Positions 40,820 through 49,709 of a DNA stretch of 64,000 nt are shown here, piece by piece; the first letter of the stretch is position 1, and each line of letters starts with the position of its first letter. This DNA is from Chloroflexota bacterium (GTDB lineage Bacteria > Chloroflexota > Anaerolineae > UBA4142), in contig JACQYF010000128.1 of assembly GCA_016208315.1 (NCBI GenBank), positions 1-64,000 on the forward strand, written 5' to 3'. A program made the position numbers and the translations under genes. The notes under the pieces are model-generated. The model did no database searches. It was not told where the DNA came from and saw only the letters and a list, made by a program, of their open reading frames with translations.

Positions 40820-40836
40820 CCCTTTGGTGCTACACT
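40808..40836 (+). promoter_or_regulatory. Promoter of the 2-hydroxyacid dehydrogenase gene, -35 inside a repeat
   Basis: TTGTCA (40808-40813), 17 bp, TACACT (40831-40836). The -35 hexamer is part of the ACTTGTC word. Confidence 0.5.
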
Positions 40837-40865
40837 CCCGCCCGAATTCGACGAGGGAGGGTTGC

Positions 40866-41858
40866 ATGCCGAAACCAAAAGTGTTCGTGACGCGCTTGAT
40901 TCCCGAAGAAGGCCTGGCGATGGTTCGCGAGGCCACGGCCATGAAACTCTGGGAAGGCGAACTTCCGCCCCCGCACAAGGTCCTACTCGACGAGGTACGC
41001 GAGGTTGAGGGTCTACTCTCGCTCCTCACAGACAAGATTGATGCGGCGCTGATGGATTCGAATCCCCGGCTCAAGGTGATTTCGAATTTCGCCGTTGGAT
41101 ACGATAACATTGACATTCCGGCGGCGACGGCGCGTGGCATCCCGATCGGGAATACGCCCGGCGTGCTGACGGACACGACGGCCGATTTGGCGTTCACGTT
41201 GATGATGGCCGCGGCGCGTCGAATCCAGGAGAGCATTGATTACGTGCGCGCCGAAAAATGGAAGACGTGGGGGCCCAAACTTTTGATGGGACAGGACATC
41301 CATGGCGCGACCCTCGGCATTATCGGCTTTGGGCGCATCGGGCAGGGGATGGCCAAGCGCGCCGGTGGTTTCGGAATGCGCGTGCTGTACTATGATGTGT
41401 ATCGCCGCCAGGATTTGGAACAAACGATGGACGTTACGTTCGCGGACATGGATACGCTGCTCCGCGAATCCGATTTCGTCACGGTCCATACCGACCTCAA
41501 CGAAACGACGCGCCACATGATGAATGCTGCCGCGTTCGCGAAAATGAAGCCCACGGCGATCGTCATCAACACCGCGCGCGGTCCCATCGTAGACCCCCAA
41601 GCTTTGTACGCTGCGCTCAAATCGGGTAAAATAGGCGGCGCGGCGCTCGACGTGACCGAGCCGGAACCGATCCCGACAGACAGCCCGCTGCTGACGCTGC
41701 CCAACTGCCTGATCGTTCCCCATATTGCCAGCGCATCAGTCGCGACGCGCGGCAAGATGGCGCAGATGGCCGCCGCGAACTTGCTCGCGGGTCTGCGCGG
41801 CGAAAAACTGCCGACGTGTGTGAATCCCGAAGTGTATGAGCGAGGGGTAAGGAAGTAG
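40866..41858 (+). CDS. D-2-hydroxyacid dehydrogenase (glyoxylate/hydroxypyruvate reductase-like)
   Basis: The protein has 330 residues. The NAD(P)-binding motif is GIIGFGRIGQGMAKRA, the substrate Arg lies in NTARGPIVD, the catalytic Glu in DVTEPEP and the catalytic His in VPHIASAS. The pattern fits glyoxylate/hydroxypyruvate reductases or D-glycerate dehydrogenases. ATG at 40866 after GGGAGGG is chosen; a longer frame to 40776 reads through the word array and is not real coding. The TAG stop is the first GTAGACAC word of the next array. Confidence 0.92.
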   Translation: MPKPKVFVTRLIPEEGLAMVREATAMKLWEGELPPPHKVLLDEVREVEGLLSLLTDKIDAALMDSNPRLKVISNFAVGYDNIDIPAATARGIPIGNTPGVLTDTTADLAFTLMMAAARRIQESIDYVRAEKWKTWGPKLLMGQDIHGATLGIIGFGRIGQGMAKRAGGFGMRVLYYDVYRRQDLEQTMDVTFADMDTLLRESDFVTVHTDLNETTRHMMNAAAFAKMKPTAIVINTARGPIVDPQALYAALKSGKIGGAALDVTEPEPIPTDSPLLTLPNCLIVPHIASASVATRGKMAQMAAANLLAGLRGEKLPTCVNPEVYERGVRK

Positions 41859-41948
41859 ACACGTAGACAGGTACACACATGCTTGTTCACCTGTCTACCT
41901 GTCTACGTGTTTACCTGTTTACCTGTCTCCGTGTTTACCTGTCTACCT
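41855..41948. repeat. Octamer word arrays between the hydroxyacid dehydrogenase and HIT genes
   Basis: Left: GTAGACAC, GTAGACAG, GTACACAC (41855-41878). Right: eight units from GTTCACCT, GTCTACCT, GTCTACGT, GTTTACCT x2, GTCTCCGT, GTTTACCT, GTCTACCT (41885-41948). The left arm contains the upstream gene's TAG stop and the right ends 11 bases before the HIT start. Confidence 0.88.
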
Positions 41949-41958
41949 GGGAGCGATT

Positions 41959-42477
41959 ATGCAGCGTTTATGGACCCCTTGGAGGATGGCGTACTTGAAA
42001 GCACCCAAAGGCGCGGTGACAGGCGGCTGTATTTTTTGCGACAAGATTCGCGCCGGCGTCGAAAACGATCGCGAGAATCTTGTGCTCTGGCGGGGCGAAC
42101 GCGCGTTTTTTATGCTCAACCTGTATCCGTACTCAAACGGTCACTTGCTCGTCGCGCCCTACGAGCACACCGGCGAGCTAGAGTCGCTGGATGGCGAGAC
42201 GCTGAAAGAACTGATGCTTCTGGTCGGCAAGGGGATTCGCGCGCTGCGAACGGCGATGGGGCCGCAAGGGTTTAACGTCGGCGCGAACTTGGGACGCGCG
42301 GCTGGAGCGGGCGTCGAAGACCACGTTCATCTGCACGTCGTCCCGCGTTGGAACGGCGATACGAACTTTATGCCGGTCCTTTCCGATACCCGGATGATTC
42401 CAGAGCTGCTGCCAGAAACATACGAGCATTTGCTGGCGGTCTTGAAAGCAGACGAGGAGGTTCAAAAGGCGGGCTAA
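41959..42477 (+). CDS. HIT-family nucleotide hydrolase/transferase
   Basis: The protein has 172 residues. GGCIFCDKIRAGVENDRENL supplies a CxxC and the HIT motif is DHVHLHVVPRW. The length and the PYSNGHLLVAPYEHT segment match the Ap4A-phosphorylase-like / FHIT branch, which cleaves dinucleoside polyphosphates or nucleotide conjugates. GGGAG precedes the ATG. Its stop codon sits in the loop of a terminator-like hairpin. Confidence 0.92.
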   Translation: MQRLWTPWRMAYLKAPKGAVTGGCIFCDKIRAGVENDRENLVLWRGERAFFMLNLYPYSNGHLLVAPYEHTGELESLDGETLKELMLLVGKGIRALRTAMGPQGFNVGANLGRAAGAGVEDHVHLHVVPRWNGDTNFMPVLSDTRMIPELLPETYEHLLAVLKADEEVQKAG

Positions 42478-42491
42478 ATGTCCCGCTTTTT
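42469..42491 (+). terminator. Terminator-like hairpin over the HIT stop codon
   Basis: GCGGG / CCCGC with an 8-nt loop containing the TAA stop, followed by TTTTTC. It lies ten bases before the next start codon, so it may limit readthrough into the MFS gene. Confidence 0.55.
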
Positions 42492-42500
42492 CTTCGCTTG

Positions 42501-43841
42501 ATGGGAAATCACAAACTCGATTGGCCGACCCGCGTCAGCCGGCACGTCCTGACCGCGCTCAAGCCGCGCAAACTACTCGAAGACCAGAACATCTGGAACC
42601 TCTATGGCGACATCGCGTGGTTCGGCGTGCTGTTTGGCGTTGTCAATACGTTCCTTGCCGTTTACACGCTGCGCCTCGGCGGCACCGACACCCAAGTCGG
42701 TCTCCTGTCGGCCCTGCCCGCGCTGGTGGCGATATTTGTTTCGCTCCCCGGCGCGCGCCTCGTCGAAAAGGAGCGGCGCCCGCTCTCGGTGTTGTTTATC
42801 ACCGCGATCCTGCACCGAGCTGGCTATGTGGCGATCGCGCTGTTGCCCTTTTTCTTCTTCATCGAACAGGCCTGGGGCGTGGTCCTTCTGTCCGGCCTGC
42901 TGACGATCCCGCAAGCGATTGCCAACATCGCCTTTACGACGATGTTCGCGCGCGTGGTCAAGCCCGAAAAGCGCGCGCAGGTCGTCGCCGTGCGTAACGT
43001 ACTGATCGGCATCACCAGCACGGCGACCGCGCTGGTCGGCGGCAAGTTCCTCGATTGGATTGTCTTTCCGCTCAATTACCAGATCCTGTTTACCGTCGCG
43101 TTCGCGACCTCGATGGTCAGCGCGTACTATCTGACGCGCATTCGCCTACCCGAACTTACCGAGCCGGCCCCGTTGCGCGCGCCGAATGAGCGAATGGATG
43201 TGCGCGGGTTCTTCCGCATGTTGCACGCCAGTCCCGGCTACACGCGTTTCACACTCGTTTCATTCGTCGCGCAATGGGCCTTGTGGTTCTCCATACCGCT
43301 GTATTCGATCTACTGGGTTCGAACTCTGCACGCGAGCGACGGCTGGGTCGGTCTCTTCAGCATGGTGGCGAGCGGCACGACGATTTTGTTTTATCCGTTG
43401 TGGGGACGCGTCACCGCGCGGCGCGGCAATCGCATCGCGATGATCGTTACCATGGCGGGACTGGCGGGCTTTCCATTCCTGCTCGCGTTTTCGCCGAGCG
43501 TCGAGTGGGTGCTCCTCGTCTCCTTCCTGGGCGGTGTGTTTAGTTCCGGCCAGGCCCTCTCATTCTTCAATGGTTTGCTCGAAGTTTGCCCGGAGCAAAA
43601 CCGCGCCGCGCGCATCGCCGCGTACAGTACGCTCGCAGGCCTCGCCGCATTTGCCGCTCCGTTGCTTTCCACCTCGCTCACCGATGTGTTCAGCATCCAG
43701 GCGATGTTGATCGTCGGCGCTGCGCTGCGGTTGTTCAGTTCCTTCCTCATCTGGCAACAGCGCGTTCTCGTCACCCCAAAACCATACTATTCGCCAAATG
43801 ACGCTTTTTTTGGTAAAATGGAGAGCATGAAGAGCGAGTAA
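42501..43841 (+). CDS. MFS transporter
   Basis: The protein has 446 residues and about twelve hydrophobic segments, beginning MGNHKLDWPTRVSRHVLTAL. The first membrane helix is DIAWFGVLFGVVNTFLAVYT and the inter-helix loop GARLVEKERRPLS takes the place of motif A. Helix 7 onward resumes at YTRFTLVSFVAQWALWFSIP. The subgroup and substrate are not recognised. No Shine-Dalgarno site precedes ATG 42501. An upstream in-frame ATG (42348) lies inside the HIT gene and is unlikely. Confidence 0.75.
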   Translation: MGNHKLDWPTRVSRHVLTALKPRKLLEDQNIWNLYGDIAWFGVLFGVVNTFLAVYTLRLGGTDTQVGLLSALPALVAIFVSLPGARLVEKERRPLSVLFITAILHRAGYVAIALLPFFFFIEQAWGVVLLSGLLTIPQAIANIAFTTMFARVVKPEKRAQVVAVRNVLIGITSTATALVGGKFLDWIVFPLNYQILFTVAFATSMVSAYYLTRIRLPELTEPAPLRAPNERMDVRGFFRMLHASPGYTRFTLVSFVAQWALWFSIPLYSIYWVRTLHASDGWVGLFSMVASGTTILFYPLWGRVTARRGNRIAMIVTMAGLAGFPFLLAFSPSVEWVLLVSFLGGVFSSGQALSFFNGLLEVCPEQNRAARIAAYSTLAGLAAFAAPLLSTSLTDVFSIQAMLIVGAALRLFSSFLIWQQRVLVTPKPYYSPNDAFFGKMESMKSE

Positions 43842-43867
43842 CTCTCAATGCGCGAAAGGAGAATGCT

Positions 43868-45058
43868 GTGGCCACACGAAGGCGTGAGGTTCTGATTGTC
43901 GGAGGGGCGCGGACCCCGATCGGCCGATTTCAAGGGACGTTGGCGAACGTAGCGGCGCCCGAACTGGGCGGGGTCGCCGTGCGGGAAGCAGTCAAGCGCG
44001 CCGGGATCGAAGCCGGTCTTGTGGAAGAAGTCATCATGGGCAACGTGGTCGGCGCGGGTTTGGGCCAAGCCCCGGCGCGTCAAGCCGCGTTGAAAGCGGG
44101 ACTGAAAGATACGATCAGCGCGACCCAAGTCGGCAAGGTGTGCGGGTCGGGTCTAAAAGCCGCGATGCTGTCCAGTTCGATGATCCGCGCGGGCGACGCC
44201 GATGTGATGGTGGCGGGCGGCATGGAAAACATGAACCGCGGCCCCTATCTCCTGCCGAACGCTCGCTTCGGCTATCGCATGGGCACGGGCGAAATGCTGG
44301 ACGCGACGGTCCACGATGGCTTGTGGTGCCCGTTCGAAAATTGGCACATGGGCCGCGCCGCCGAATTCATCGCCCGCGAATGCGGCGTGTCGCGCGCGAT
44401 GCAGGACGAGTTCTCTTTCAAGAGCCATCAAAAAGCCATCGCCGCGATACAGAACGGAAAATTCAAAGCGGAAATTGCAGCCGTTCCAATTCAGACGAAA
44501 AAGGGAACGGCGCTCTTCGATACGGATGAAACGCCGCGCGCAGACACATCGCTGGAGGCATTGACGAAGCTGAAACCGGCCTTTGAAGAAGGCGGCACGG
44601 TGACAGCCGGCAACGCGCCGCCCTTGAGCGATGGGGCCGCGGCGGTTGTATTGGTGGGCGAAGAGATTGTCGAGCGCGAGGGATTGAAGCCGTTGGCGCG
44701 CGTGGTCAGCTACGCGCAAGCGGGTGTTGACCCCAAGCACATTTTCTGGGCGCCGATTTACGCGGTCCGCAAGGCGCTCGACAAAGCCGAATGGAAACTC
44801 GGCGACGTGGACCTGTTCGAGATCAACGAAGCGTTTGCGGCCCAAGTGCTCGCCGACGGGCAGGAACTCGGCATTGATTGGTCGAAGGTGAATGTGAACG
44901 GCGGCGCGGTCGCGCTCGGTCACCCGATTGGTGCGAGCGGCGCGCGCATTCTCGTCACCTTGCTGTACGCGCTGCAAGATCGCGGTCTCAAGCGCGGCGT
45001 CGCGTCGCTGTGCCTCGGCGGCGGCGAAGCGGTCGCGATAGTTGTGGAAATCGTGTGA
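43868..45058 (+). CDS. Acetyl-CoA acetyltransferase (thiolase)
   Basis: The protein has 396 residues. The acylated Cys lies in QVGKVCGSGLKAAML, the catalytic His in ALGHPIGASGAR and the second Cys in ASLCLGGGEAVAIVVE. It condenses or cleaves acyl-CoA with acetyl-CoA. The start is GTG after AAAGGAGA. The acyl-CoA dehydrogenase gene follows after 23 bases, starting a short-chain acyl-CoA operon. Biosynthetic versus degradative direction cannot be read. Confidence 0.95.
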   Translation: MATRRREVLIVGGARTPIGRFQGTLANVAAPELGGVAVREAVKRAGIEAGLVEEVIMGNVVGAGLGQAPARQAALKAGLKDTISATQVGKVCGSGLKAAMLSSSMIRAGDADVMVAGGMENMNRGPYLLPNARFGYRMGTGEMLDATVHDGLWCPFENWHMGRAAEFIARECGVSRAMQDEFSFKSHQKAIAAIQNGKFKAEIAAVPIQTKKGTALFDTDETPRADTSLEALTKLKPAFEEGGTVTAGNAPPLSDGAAAVVLVGEEIVEREGLKPLARVVSYAQAGVDPKHIFWAPIYAVRKALDKAEWKLGDVDLFEINEAFAAQVLADGQELGIDWSKVNVNGGAVALGHPIGASGARILVTLLYALQDRGLKRGVASLCLGGGEAVAIVVEIV

Positions 45059-45081
45059 CGAGTTTCAATGGAAAAACGACA

Positions 45082-46227
45082 ATGAATTTCGAATTGACGG
45101 AAGAGCAGATCGCGATTCGCGATTTGGCGCGCGAGTTCGCGCAAAAGGAAATTGCGCCCATCGCCGCCCGGATTGACGAGACCGGCGAATTTCCGCGGGA
45201 GACGGTTAAGAAGTTGGGCGAGCTGGGCCTGATGGGCATCGAGATTCCGCAAGAATACGGCGGCGGCGGTCTCGACTGCCTCAGCTACGTTCTCACCATC
45301 GAAGAACTGTCCAAAGTGGACGCGTCGCATGGCACGATTGTGAGCGTCAATAACTCGCTCGTCTGCTTTGGGCTAAACGCGTTTGGCAGCGAAGAGCAAA
45401 AGCAGAAATTCCTTACGCCGCTCGCCTCTGGAAAAAAACTGGGCGCATACTCCCTCACCGAACCGCAATCGGGCAGCGATGCGGGCAACATGAAGACGCG
45501 CGCGGCGCTCGCAGGCGGCGAGTACGTCATCAACGGCCGCAAATCGTGGATCACCAGCGGGCCGGTCGCGGATTACATTATCCTCTTTGCCGCGACCAAT
45601 CCCGAGTTGAAACATCGCGGCACCGCGTGTTTCGTCGTGGATACCAAGCTGCCCGGTTTCGAAGTCGGCAAGACGGAACCCAAACTCGGCATCCGCGCCA
45701 GCGCGACGTGCGAGTCTACTTACGAAAACTATCGGATTCCGGTTTCGCATCGGATCGGCAATGACGGCGATGGATTCAAGATCGCGATGAGCATCCTCGA
45801 CGCGGGGCGCATCGGCATCGCCGCGCAGGCGCTGGGCATTGCGGAAGCCGCGTACGAGGCGAGCGTGCAGTACGCCAAAGAGCGATCGGCCTTTGGCAGC
45901 CGCATTGCCGAATTCCAGGCGATTCAGTTCATGATCGCGGACATGGCGCTGCGAATCGAGGCGGCGCGGATGCTGATCTACGCCGCGGCGAACAAAAAGG
46001 ACCGGCACGAGCGCTTTACGCGCGAGGCCGCGATGGCGAAACTGTATGCCAGCGAGATGGCGGAGTGGGCTACGTCTAAAGCGATCCAGGTTCATGGTGG
46101 AATTGGGTACAGTAAAGAGTTGCCTATCGAACGCTATTTCCGCGATGCCAGAATAACGACGATATATGAGGGTACCAGTGAGATACAACGCATGGTGATT
46201 GCGCGGAGTGCGTTGGAAGGAAAATGA
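45082..46227 (+). CDS. Acyl-CoA dehydrogenase (short-chain type)
   Basis: The protein has 381 residues. It shows AYSLTEPQSGSDAGNMKTRA (FAD/substrate loop), KSWITSGPVADYIILFA and the catalytic base region YEGTSEIQRMVIAR, where Glu abstracts the alpha proton. It oxidises a short acyl-CoA; chain specificity is not readable, though the gene context suggests butyryl-, isobutyryl- or 2-methyl-branched substrates. ATG 45082 matches family N-termini (MNFELTEEQIAIRDLAREFA); upstream frame to 44878 overlaps the thiolase and is not used. Confidence 0.94.
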   Translation: MNFELTEEQIAIRDLAREFAQKEIAPIAARIDETGEFPRETVKKLGELGLMGIEIPQEYGGGGLDCLSYVLTIEELSKVDASHGTIVSVNNSLVCFGLNAFGSEEQKQKFLTPLASGKKLGAYSLTEPQSGSDAGNMKTRAALAGGEYVINGRKSWITSGPVADYIILFAATNPELKHRGTACFVVDTKLPGFEVGKTEPKLGIRASATCESTYENYRIPVSHRIGNDGDGFKIAMSILDAGRIGIAAQALGIAEAAYEASVQYAKERSAFGSRIAEFQAIQFMIADMALRIEAARMLIYAAANKKDRHERFTREAAMAKLYASEMAEWATSKAIQVHGGIGYSKELPIERYFRDARITTIYEGTSEIQRMVIARSALEGK

Positions 46228-47126
46228 AAACGAAATCGGCGCGGCGACTGAAGGAACATCGGACGGCGTACGCGACGCAAGCCACCAAGCCGCGTGCGCC
46301 GCGCGACTTGGCATTTCCGCAGGCGCGATTTTTGACGCCTCAAGAACGCCGCGCGCTCAAGCAGTTCCGGGATCATCTCCTTGCGAAATATCCCGATCAA
46401 GTGGAGCGCATCGTTTTGTTCGGGTCCAAGGCGCGCGGCGATTTTGACGCCGAGTCGGATATTGATGTGCTGGTGGTCGTGGGCGGAGCCGGGTCCAAAG
46501 AAGCATGGGAGCCCTTGGGCCCGAACTGGACGGAGGTCGTGCATCATACTTCTGATCTCGCGCTCCAGCATAGTGTCGGCATTTCCCCCAAGTTTGAGTG
46601 GCACGATGCTGTAATGAAATGGAGTCCACTCCTCGATCACATTCACAAAGAAGGCATCGAACTGTGGCGACGTCCAGGAACCGAATGGGCGCCGTGGCCC
46701 CCGGGAGGCGAGGCGGCTATGGCATTGCGCAAGCAAGAACACATCCAAGCGCGCATGGCGATGGCAAAAGACAAACTGCGCGCCGCGCGCAAGATGCGCG
46801 AAGAAGAGTTGTACAATGATGTGATCTCCCGCGCGTACTATGCGATGTTTTACGCGAGCAAGGCACTCTTGCTTGCACTGGGTGAAGACCCGCATAAACA
46901 TCAGGGCGTCGTCTCGTTATACGGGGAACGGATCGCCAAAGTGGGTCTGAGCGATCCTAAGTATGGTACGGTCTTGCGAGATGCCAAGGATTTGCGCGAG
47001 GAAGCGGATTACCAAGATTTTTTTCGTGCGACGAAAGAGCAAGCCGAAAACGCAATTCGCAATGCCGAAGATTTCGTAAGAGAAGCGGAAGAGACTTTGA
47101 AGAAGATTCAAGCTCGAGGAAAATAA
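46224..47126 (+). CDS. Single-chain MNT-HEPN fusion
   Basis: The protein has 300 residues. A basic N-terminal ~45 residues is followed by an MNT nucleotidyltransferase ([20 protein letters not shown]) and, from ~170, a HEPN domain (MRKQEH-type start, [20 protein letters not shown], then [15 protein letters not shown]). In the RxxYYxMFH motif of many HEPNs the His position is Tyr, so RNase activity is uncertain. Fusing antitoxin and toxin-like domains in cis is notable. It overlaps the acyl-CoA dehydrogenase stop (ATGA) and ends one base before the carboxyltransferase start, so it is fully embedded in the metabolic operon. Confidence 0.82.
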   Translation: MKTKSARRLKEHRTAYATQATKPRAPRDLAFPQARFLTPQERRALKQFRDHLLAKYPDQVERIVLFGSKARGDFDAESDIDVLVVVGGAGSKEAWEPLGPNWTEVVHHTSDLALQHSVGISPKFEWHDAVMKWSPLLDHIHKEGIELWRRPGTEWAPWPPGGEAAMALRKQEHIQARMAMAKDKLRAARKMREEELYNDVISRAYYAMFYASKALLLALGEDPHKHQGVVSLYGERIAKVGLSDPKYGTVLRDAKDLREEADYQDFFRATKEQAENAIRNAEDFVREAEETLKKIQARGK

Positions 47127-47127
47127 C

Positions 47128-48678
47128 ATGTCCATTGATCCCGAAATCCTGGAACTGCGCCAGCGGCGCGAAGAAGCGCGACTGGGCGGCGGCACGCGAC
47201 GGATAGATCAGCAGCACGCCAAGGGCAAGCTGACCGCGCGCGAACGCATTGACTTGCTCTTGGACGAAGGGTCGTTTCAGGAGCTGGGGATGTTCGTCAC
47301 CCAGCGCGCCAGCGGGTTTGGTTCGAACGGTCAGACGTTCTTTGGCGATGGCGTGGTCACGGGATATGGGACCATCAATGGGCGGCTCGTCTATGTGTTT
47401 TCGCAAGATTTCACGGTGTTTGGCGGCAGCTTGGGCGAGGCGCACGCGGAAAAAATCGTGCGGCTGATGGACCACGCGATGAAGAACGGCGCGCCGTTGA
47501 TTGGCCTGAACGATTCGGGCGGCGCGCGCATTCAGGAAGGTGTGGTCAGTCTCGGCGGCTACGCCGACATCTTTTTGCGGAACACACTGGCGAGCGGCGT
47601 CATCCCGCAAATCAGCGCGATCATGGGCCCCTGCGCGGGCGGCGCGGTCTATTCGCCCGCGCTGACCGATTTCATCGTCATGGTCAAGGATACCAGTTAC
47701 ATGTTCGTAACCGGTCCCGACGTGGTCAAGACGGTGACTCACGAGGATGTGACCGCCGAGCAATTGGGCGGCGCGATGGTCCACAACGAAAAAAGCGGTG
47801 TCGCGCACTTTATGGCCGACAACGAAGAGCAGGCCATCCCGATGATTCGGAAACTGCTCTCCTTCCTGCCGCAAAACAACATGGAAGAGCCGCCGCTCGT
47901 GCGCCCAACTGACGACCCGCTCCGCGCCGACGAGGCGCTTGACGAAATCGTGCCCGACAGCTCGGTCAAACCCTACGATATGAAAGACGTCATCCACCGC
48001 GTCGTAGACGACGGCGACTTCCTCGAGGTCCACGAGCACTATGCCCAGAACATCATCGTGGGGTTTGCGCGCTTGAACGGCCGCGTGGTCGGCATCGTCG
48101 CGCAGCAGCCGATGGTGTTAGCGGGCGTGCTCGACATCAACTCGTCGGGCAAGGGCGCGCGCTTTGTGCGGTTCTGCGATTGTTTCAATATTCCGATCGT
48201 CACGTTCGAAGATGTGCCGGGCTTTTTGCCGGGGGTCGGCCAGGAGCACGGCGGCATCATCAAGCACGGCGCGAAACTGCTCTTTGCGTACTGCGAAGCG
48301 ACCGTGCCCAAGATTACCGTCATCACGCGCAAGGCCTACGGCGGCGCGTACGACGTTATGAGCAGCAAGCACATACGCGGCGATTTGAACTACGCGTGGC
48401 CCACCGCCGAAATCGCGGTGATGGGGCCGGACGGCGCGGTGAACATCATCTACCGCGAAGAGATCGCGAACGCGGCGGATGTCGAGGCGGCGCGGCAAAA
48501 GCTCGTCCAGGAATATCGCGACCATTTCGCGAATCCCTACGTGGCGGCTGGGCGCGGTTACGTGGACGACGTCATCGAGCCGCACCAGACGCGTGCGAAA
48601 CTGATCGCGGGGCTGGAGATGCTGCAAAACAAGCGCGACACGAATCCGCCCAAGAAACACGGAAATATTCCGCTGTAA
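47128..48678 (+). CDS. Acyl-CoA carboxylase carboxyltransferase subunit (propionyl-CoA type)
   Basis: The protein has 516 residues. It shows [20 protein letters not shown] at the N-terminus, [20 protein letters not shown] (oxyanion/CoA site), [20 protein letters not shown] and a second half with [20 protein letters not shown] and [13 protein letters not shown]. This is the fused carboxyltransferase that moves CO2 from biotin to propionyl-CoA (or acetyl-/methylcrotonyl-CoA). Its partners, biotin carboxylase (49811) and BCCP (51332), lie downstream. The neighbouring epimerase and mutase favour propionyl-CoA. Confidence 0.92.
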   Translation: MSIDPEILELRQRREEARLGGGTRRIDQQHAKGKLTARERIDLLLDEGSFQELGMFVTQRASGFGSNGQTFFGDGVVTGYGTINGRLVYVFSQDFTVFGGSLGEAHAEKIVRLMDHAMKNGAPLIGLNDSGGARIQEGVVSLGGYADIFLRNTLASGVIPQISAIMGPCAGGAVYSPALTDFIVMVKDTSYMFVTGPDVVKTVTHEDVTAEQLGGAMVHNEKSGVAHFMADNEEQAIPMIRKLLSFLPQNNMEEPPLVRPTDDPLRADEALDEIVPDSSVKPYDMKDVIHRVVDDGDFLEVHEHYAQNIIVGFARLNGRVVGIVAQQPMVLAGVLDINSSGKGARFVRFCDCFNIPIVTFEDVPGFLPGVGQEHGGIIKHGAKLLFAYCEATVPKITVITRKAYGGAYDVMSSKHIRGDLNYAWPTAEIAVMGPDGAVNIIYREEIANAADVEAARQKLVQEYRDHFANPYVAAGRGYVDDVIEPHQTRAKLIAGLEMLQNKRDTNPPKKHGNIPL

Positions 48679-48690
48679 GATGGAGGATAT

Positions 48691-48984
48691 ATGGCAAAGA
48701 TTGAGTTTACGAAAGGCAATATACCAACGCGCGACGAGTTATCGAGAATAATCGCAGAGATGAAGATAAAAAGCCATGCCGTAGATGATTTGCTGTCGCT
48801 GTCGCAGCAGTTAAGCGAGTTCGAGCGACAGTATGGGATGTCCAGCGCGGTGTTCTTTGAGAAATATTCGCGCGGCGAGATGGGTGACGCGATGCCTTTC
48901 ATCAAATGGGCCGGTCGCTACCAACTGTATCTCGACTTGAAAATAAAGATCGAGAAAAGTCTTGAGCGAGTCATCGCCGCATGA
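48691..48984 (+). CDS. Small antitoxin-like protein
   Basis: The protein has 97 residues: MAKIEFTKGNIPTRDELSRI, a helical stretch and GMSSAVFFEKYSRGEMGDAM, then WAGRYQLYLDLKIKIEKSLE. This pattern is common in small proteins encoded just before TumE/DUF6516-like toxins (memory, not a search). Its stop codon overlaps the next ATG (ATGA). Likely the antitoxin half of a pair inserted in the carboxylase operon. Confidence 0.55.
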   Translation: MAKIEFTKGNIPTRDELSRIIAEMKIKSHAVDDLLSLSQQLSEFERQYGMSSAVFFEKYSRGEMGDAMPFIKWAGRYQLYLDLKIKIEKSLERVIAA

Positions 48985-49088
48985 GACTGGAGCGCTACAT
49001 CAACCGCCTGCTCGATACTTTGTACTCTCGTCGCGATGCAGAAATCCTGCATCTGGAGTATGATATTCAGGATGTTGCAGGAAATTGA
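48981..49088 (+). pseudogene. Truncated toxin-like frame, 35 residues
   Basis: MRLERYINRLLDTLYSRRDA...LEYDIQDVAGN, then a stop 21 bases before the GNAT start. The N-terminus resembles the first ~25 residues of TumE/DUF6516-like proteins, which are usually about 100 residues. It is coupled by ATGA to the antitoxin-like gene. Best read as a 3'-truncated toxin; a genuine short protein cannot be excluded. Confidence 0.4.
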
Positions 49089-49109
49089 TCGTTATCTCCA
49101 TAAATCGAA

Positions 49110-49709
49110 ATGAATGCGTTGAAAGTTGAGCCGGTTACGCTGGAAGGTACGCTTGTGCGTCTTGAGCCGCCCGCCGAGAATCACATCGCTGATTTGTTGG
49201 TGTCTGGCCAGGCCACCGAGATTTGGGAATATCTCCCTTTTGGTCCTTTCAAAACTGCGGAAGAGTGGCGCGAGGCGTTTGTCCGTTGGCAAGAGCATGC
49301 AACGGCGGGCGATAGCGTGCCCTTTGTGGTCATCAGGCGCGATAACGAGCGCGCGGTGGGAATGACCGCCTATCTGGATATTCAAGCCGATAATCGCGGC
49401 TTGGAAATCGGCGGGACATGGCTGACACCGGCACTCTGGCGGACGGCGATTAATACCGAGTGCAAGTATTTGTTGTTGCGGCACGCGTTCGAAACGTTGG
49501 GCTGCATTCGTGTGCAGCTCAAGACGGATGCGCGCAACATTCGTTCGCAACGCGCAATCGAACGTTTGGGAGCAGTCAAAGAGGGCGTGCTGCGCAAGCA
49601 CATGATCGTCAAGAACGGAATCGAGCGCGATACCGTGATGTACAGCATCACGGACACGGAATGGCCGGCGGTTAAGGCGACTTTGGAAGGAAAATTGAAA
49701 GGCCAGTAA
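49110..49709 (+). CDS. GNAT-family acetyltransferase (RimJ/RimL-like)
   Basis: The protein has 199 residues: TLEGTLVRLEPPAENHIADL at the start, then IGGTWLTPALWRTAINTECK, HAFETLGCIRVQLKTDARNI and SQRAIERLGAVKEGVLRKHM, the layout of RimJ/RimL-type N-acetyltransferases. It likely acetylates an alpha-amino group of a protein or small amine. The TAA stop is inside the CAGTAAA word of the following array. Confidence 0.88.
   Translation: MNALKVEPVTLEGTLVRLEPPAENHIADLLVSGQATEIWEYLPFGPFKTAEEWREAFVRWQEHATAGDSVPFVVIRRDNERAVGMTAYLDIQADNRGLEIGGTWLTPALWRTAINTECKYLLLRHAFETLGCIRVQLKTDARNIRSQRAIERLGAVKEGVLRKHMIVKNGIERDTVMYSITDTEWPAVKATLEGKLKGQ

Noticed and set aside
40776-40865. N-terminal extension of the hydroxyacid dehydrogenase
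   Set aside because: It reads through the repeat arm and promoter; a good ribosome site precedes ATG 40866.
39597-41948. Word arrays as phase-variation microsatellites
   Set aside because: The words are degenerate within an array and organised as complementary arms, which does not fit slippage of perfect short repeats alone. Unit-number variation remains testable.
44878-45081. N-terminal extension of the acyl-CoA dehydrogenase
   Set aside because: It overlaps the thiolase 3' end and is Arg-rich; the family N-terminus begins at 45082.
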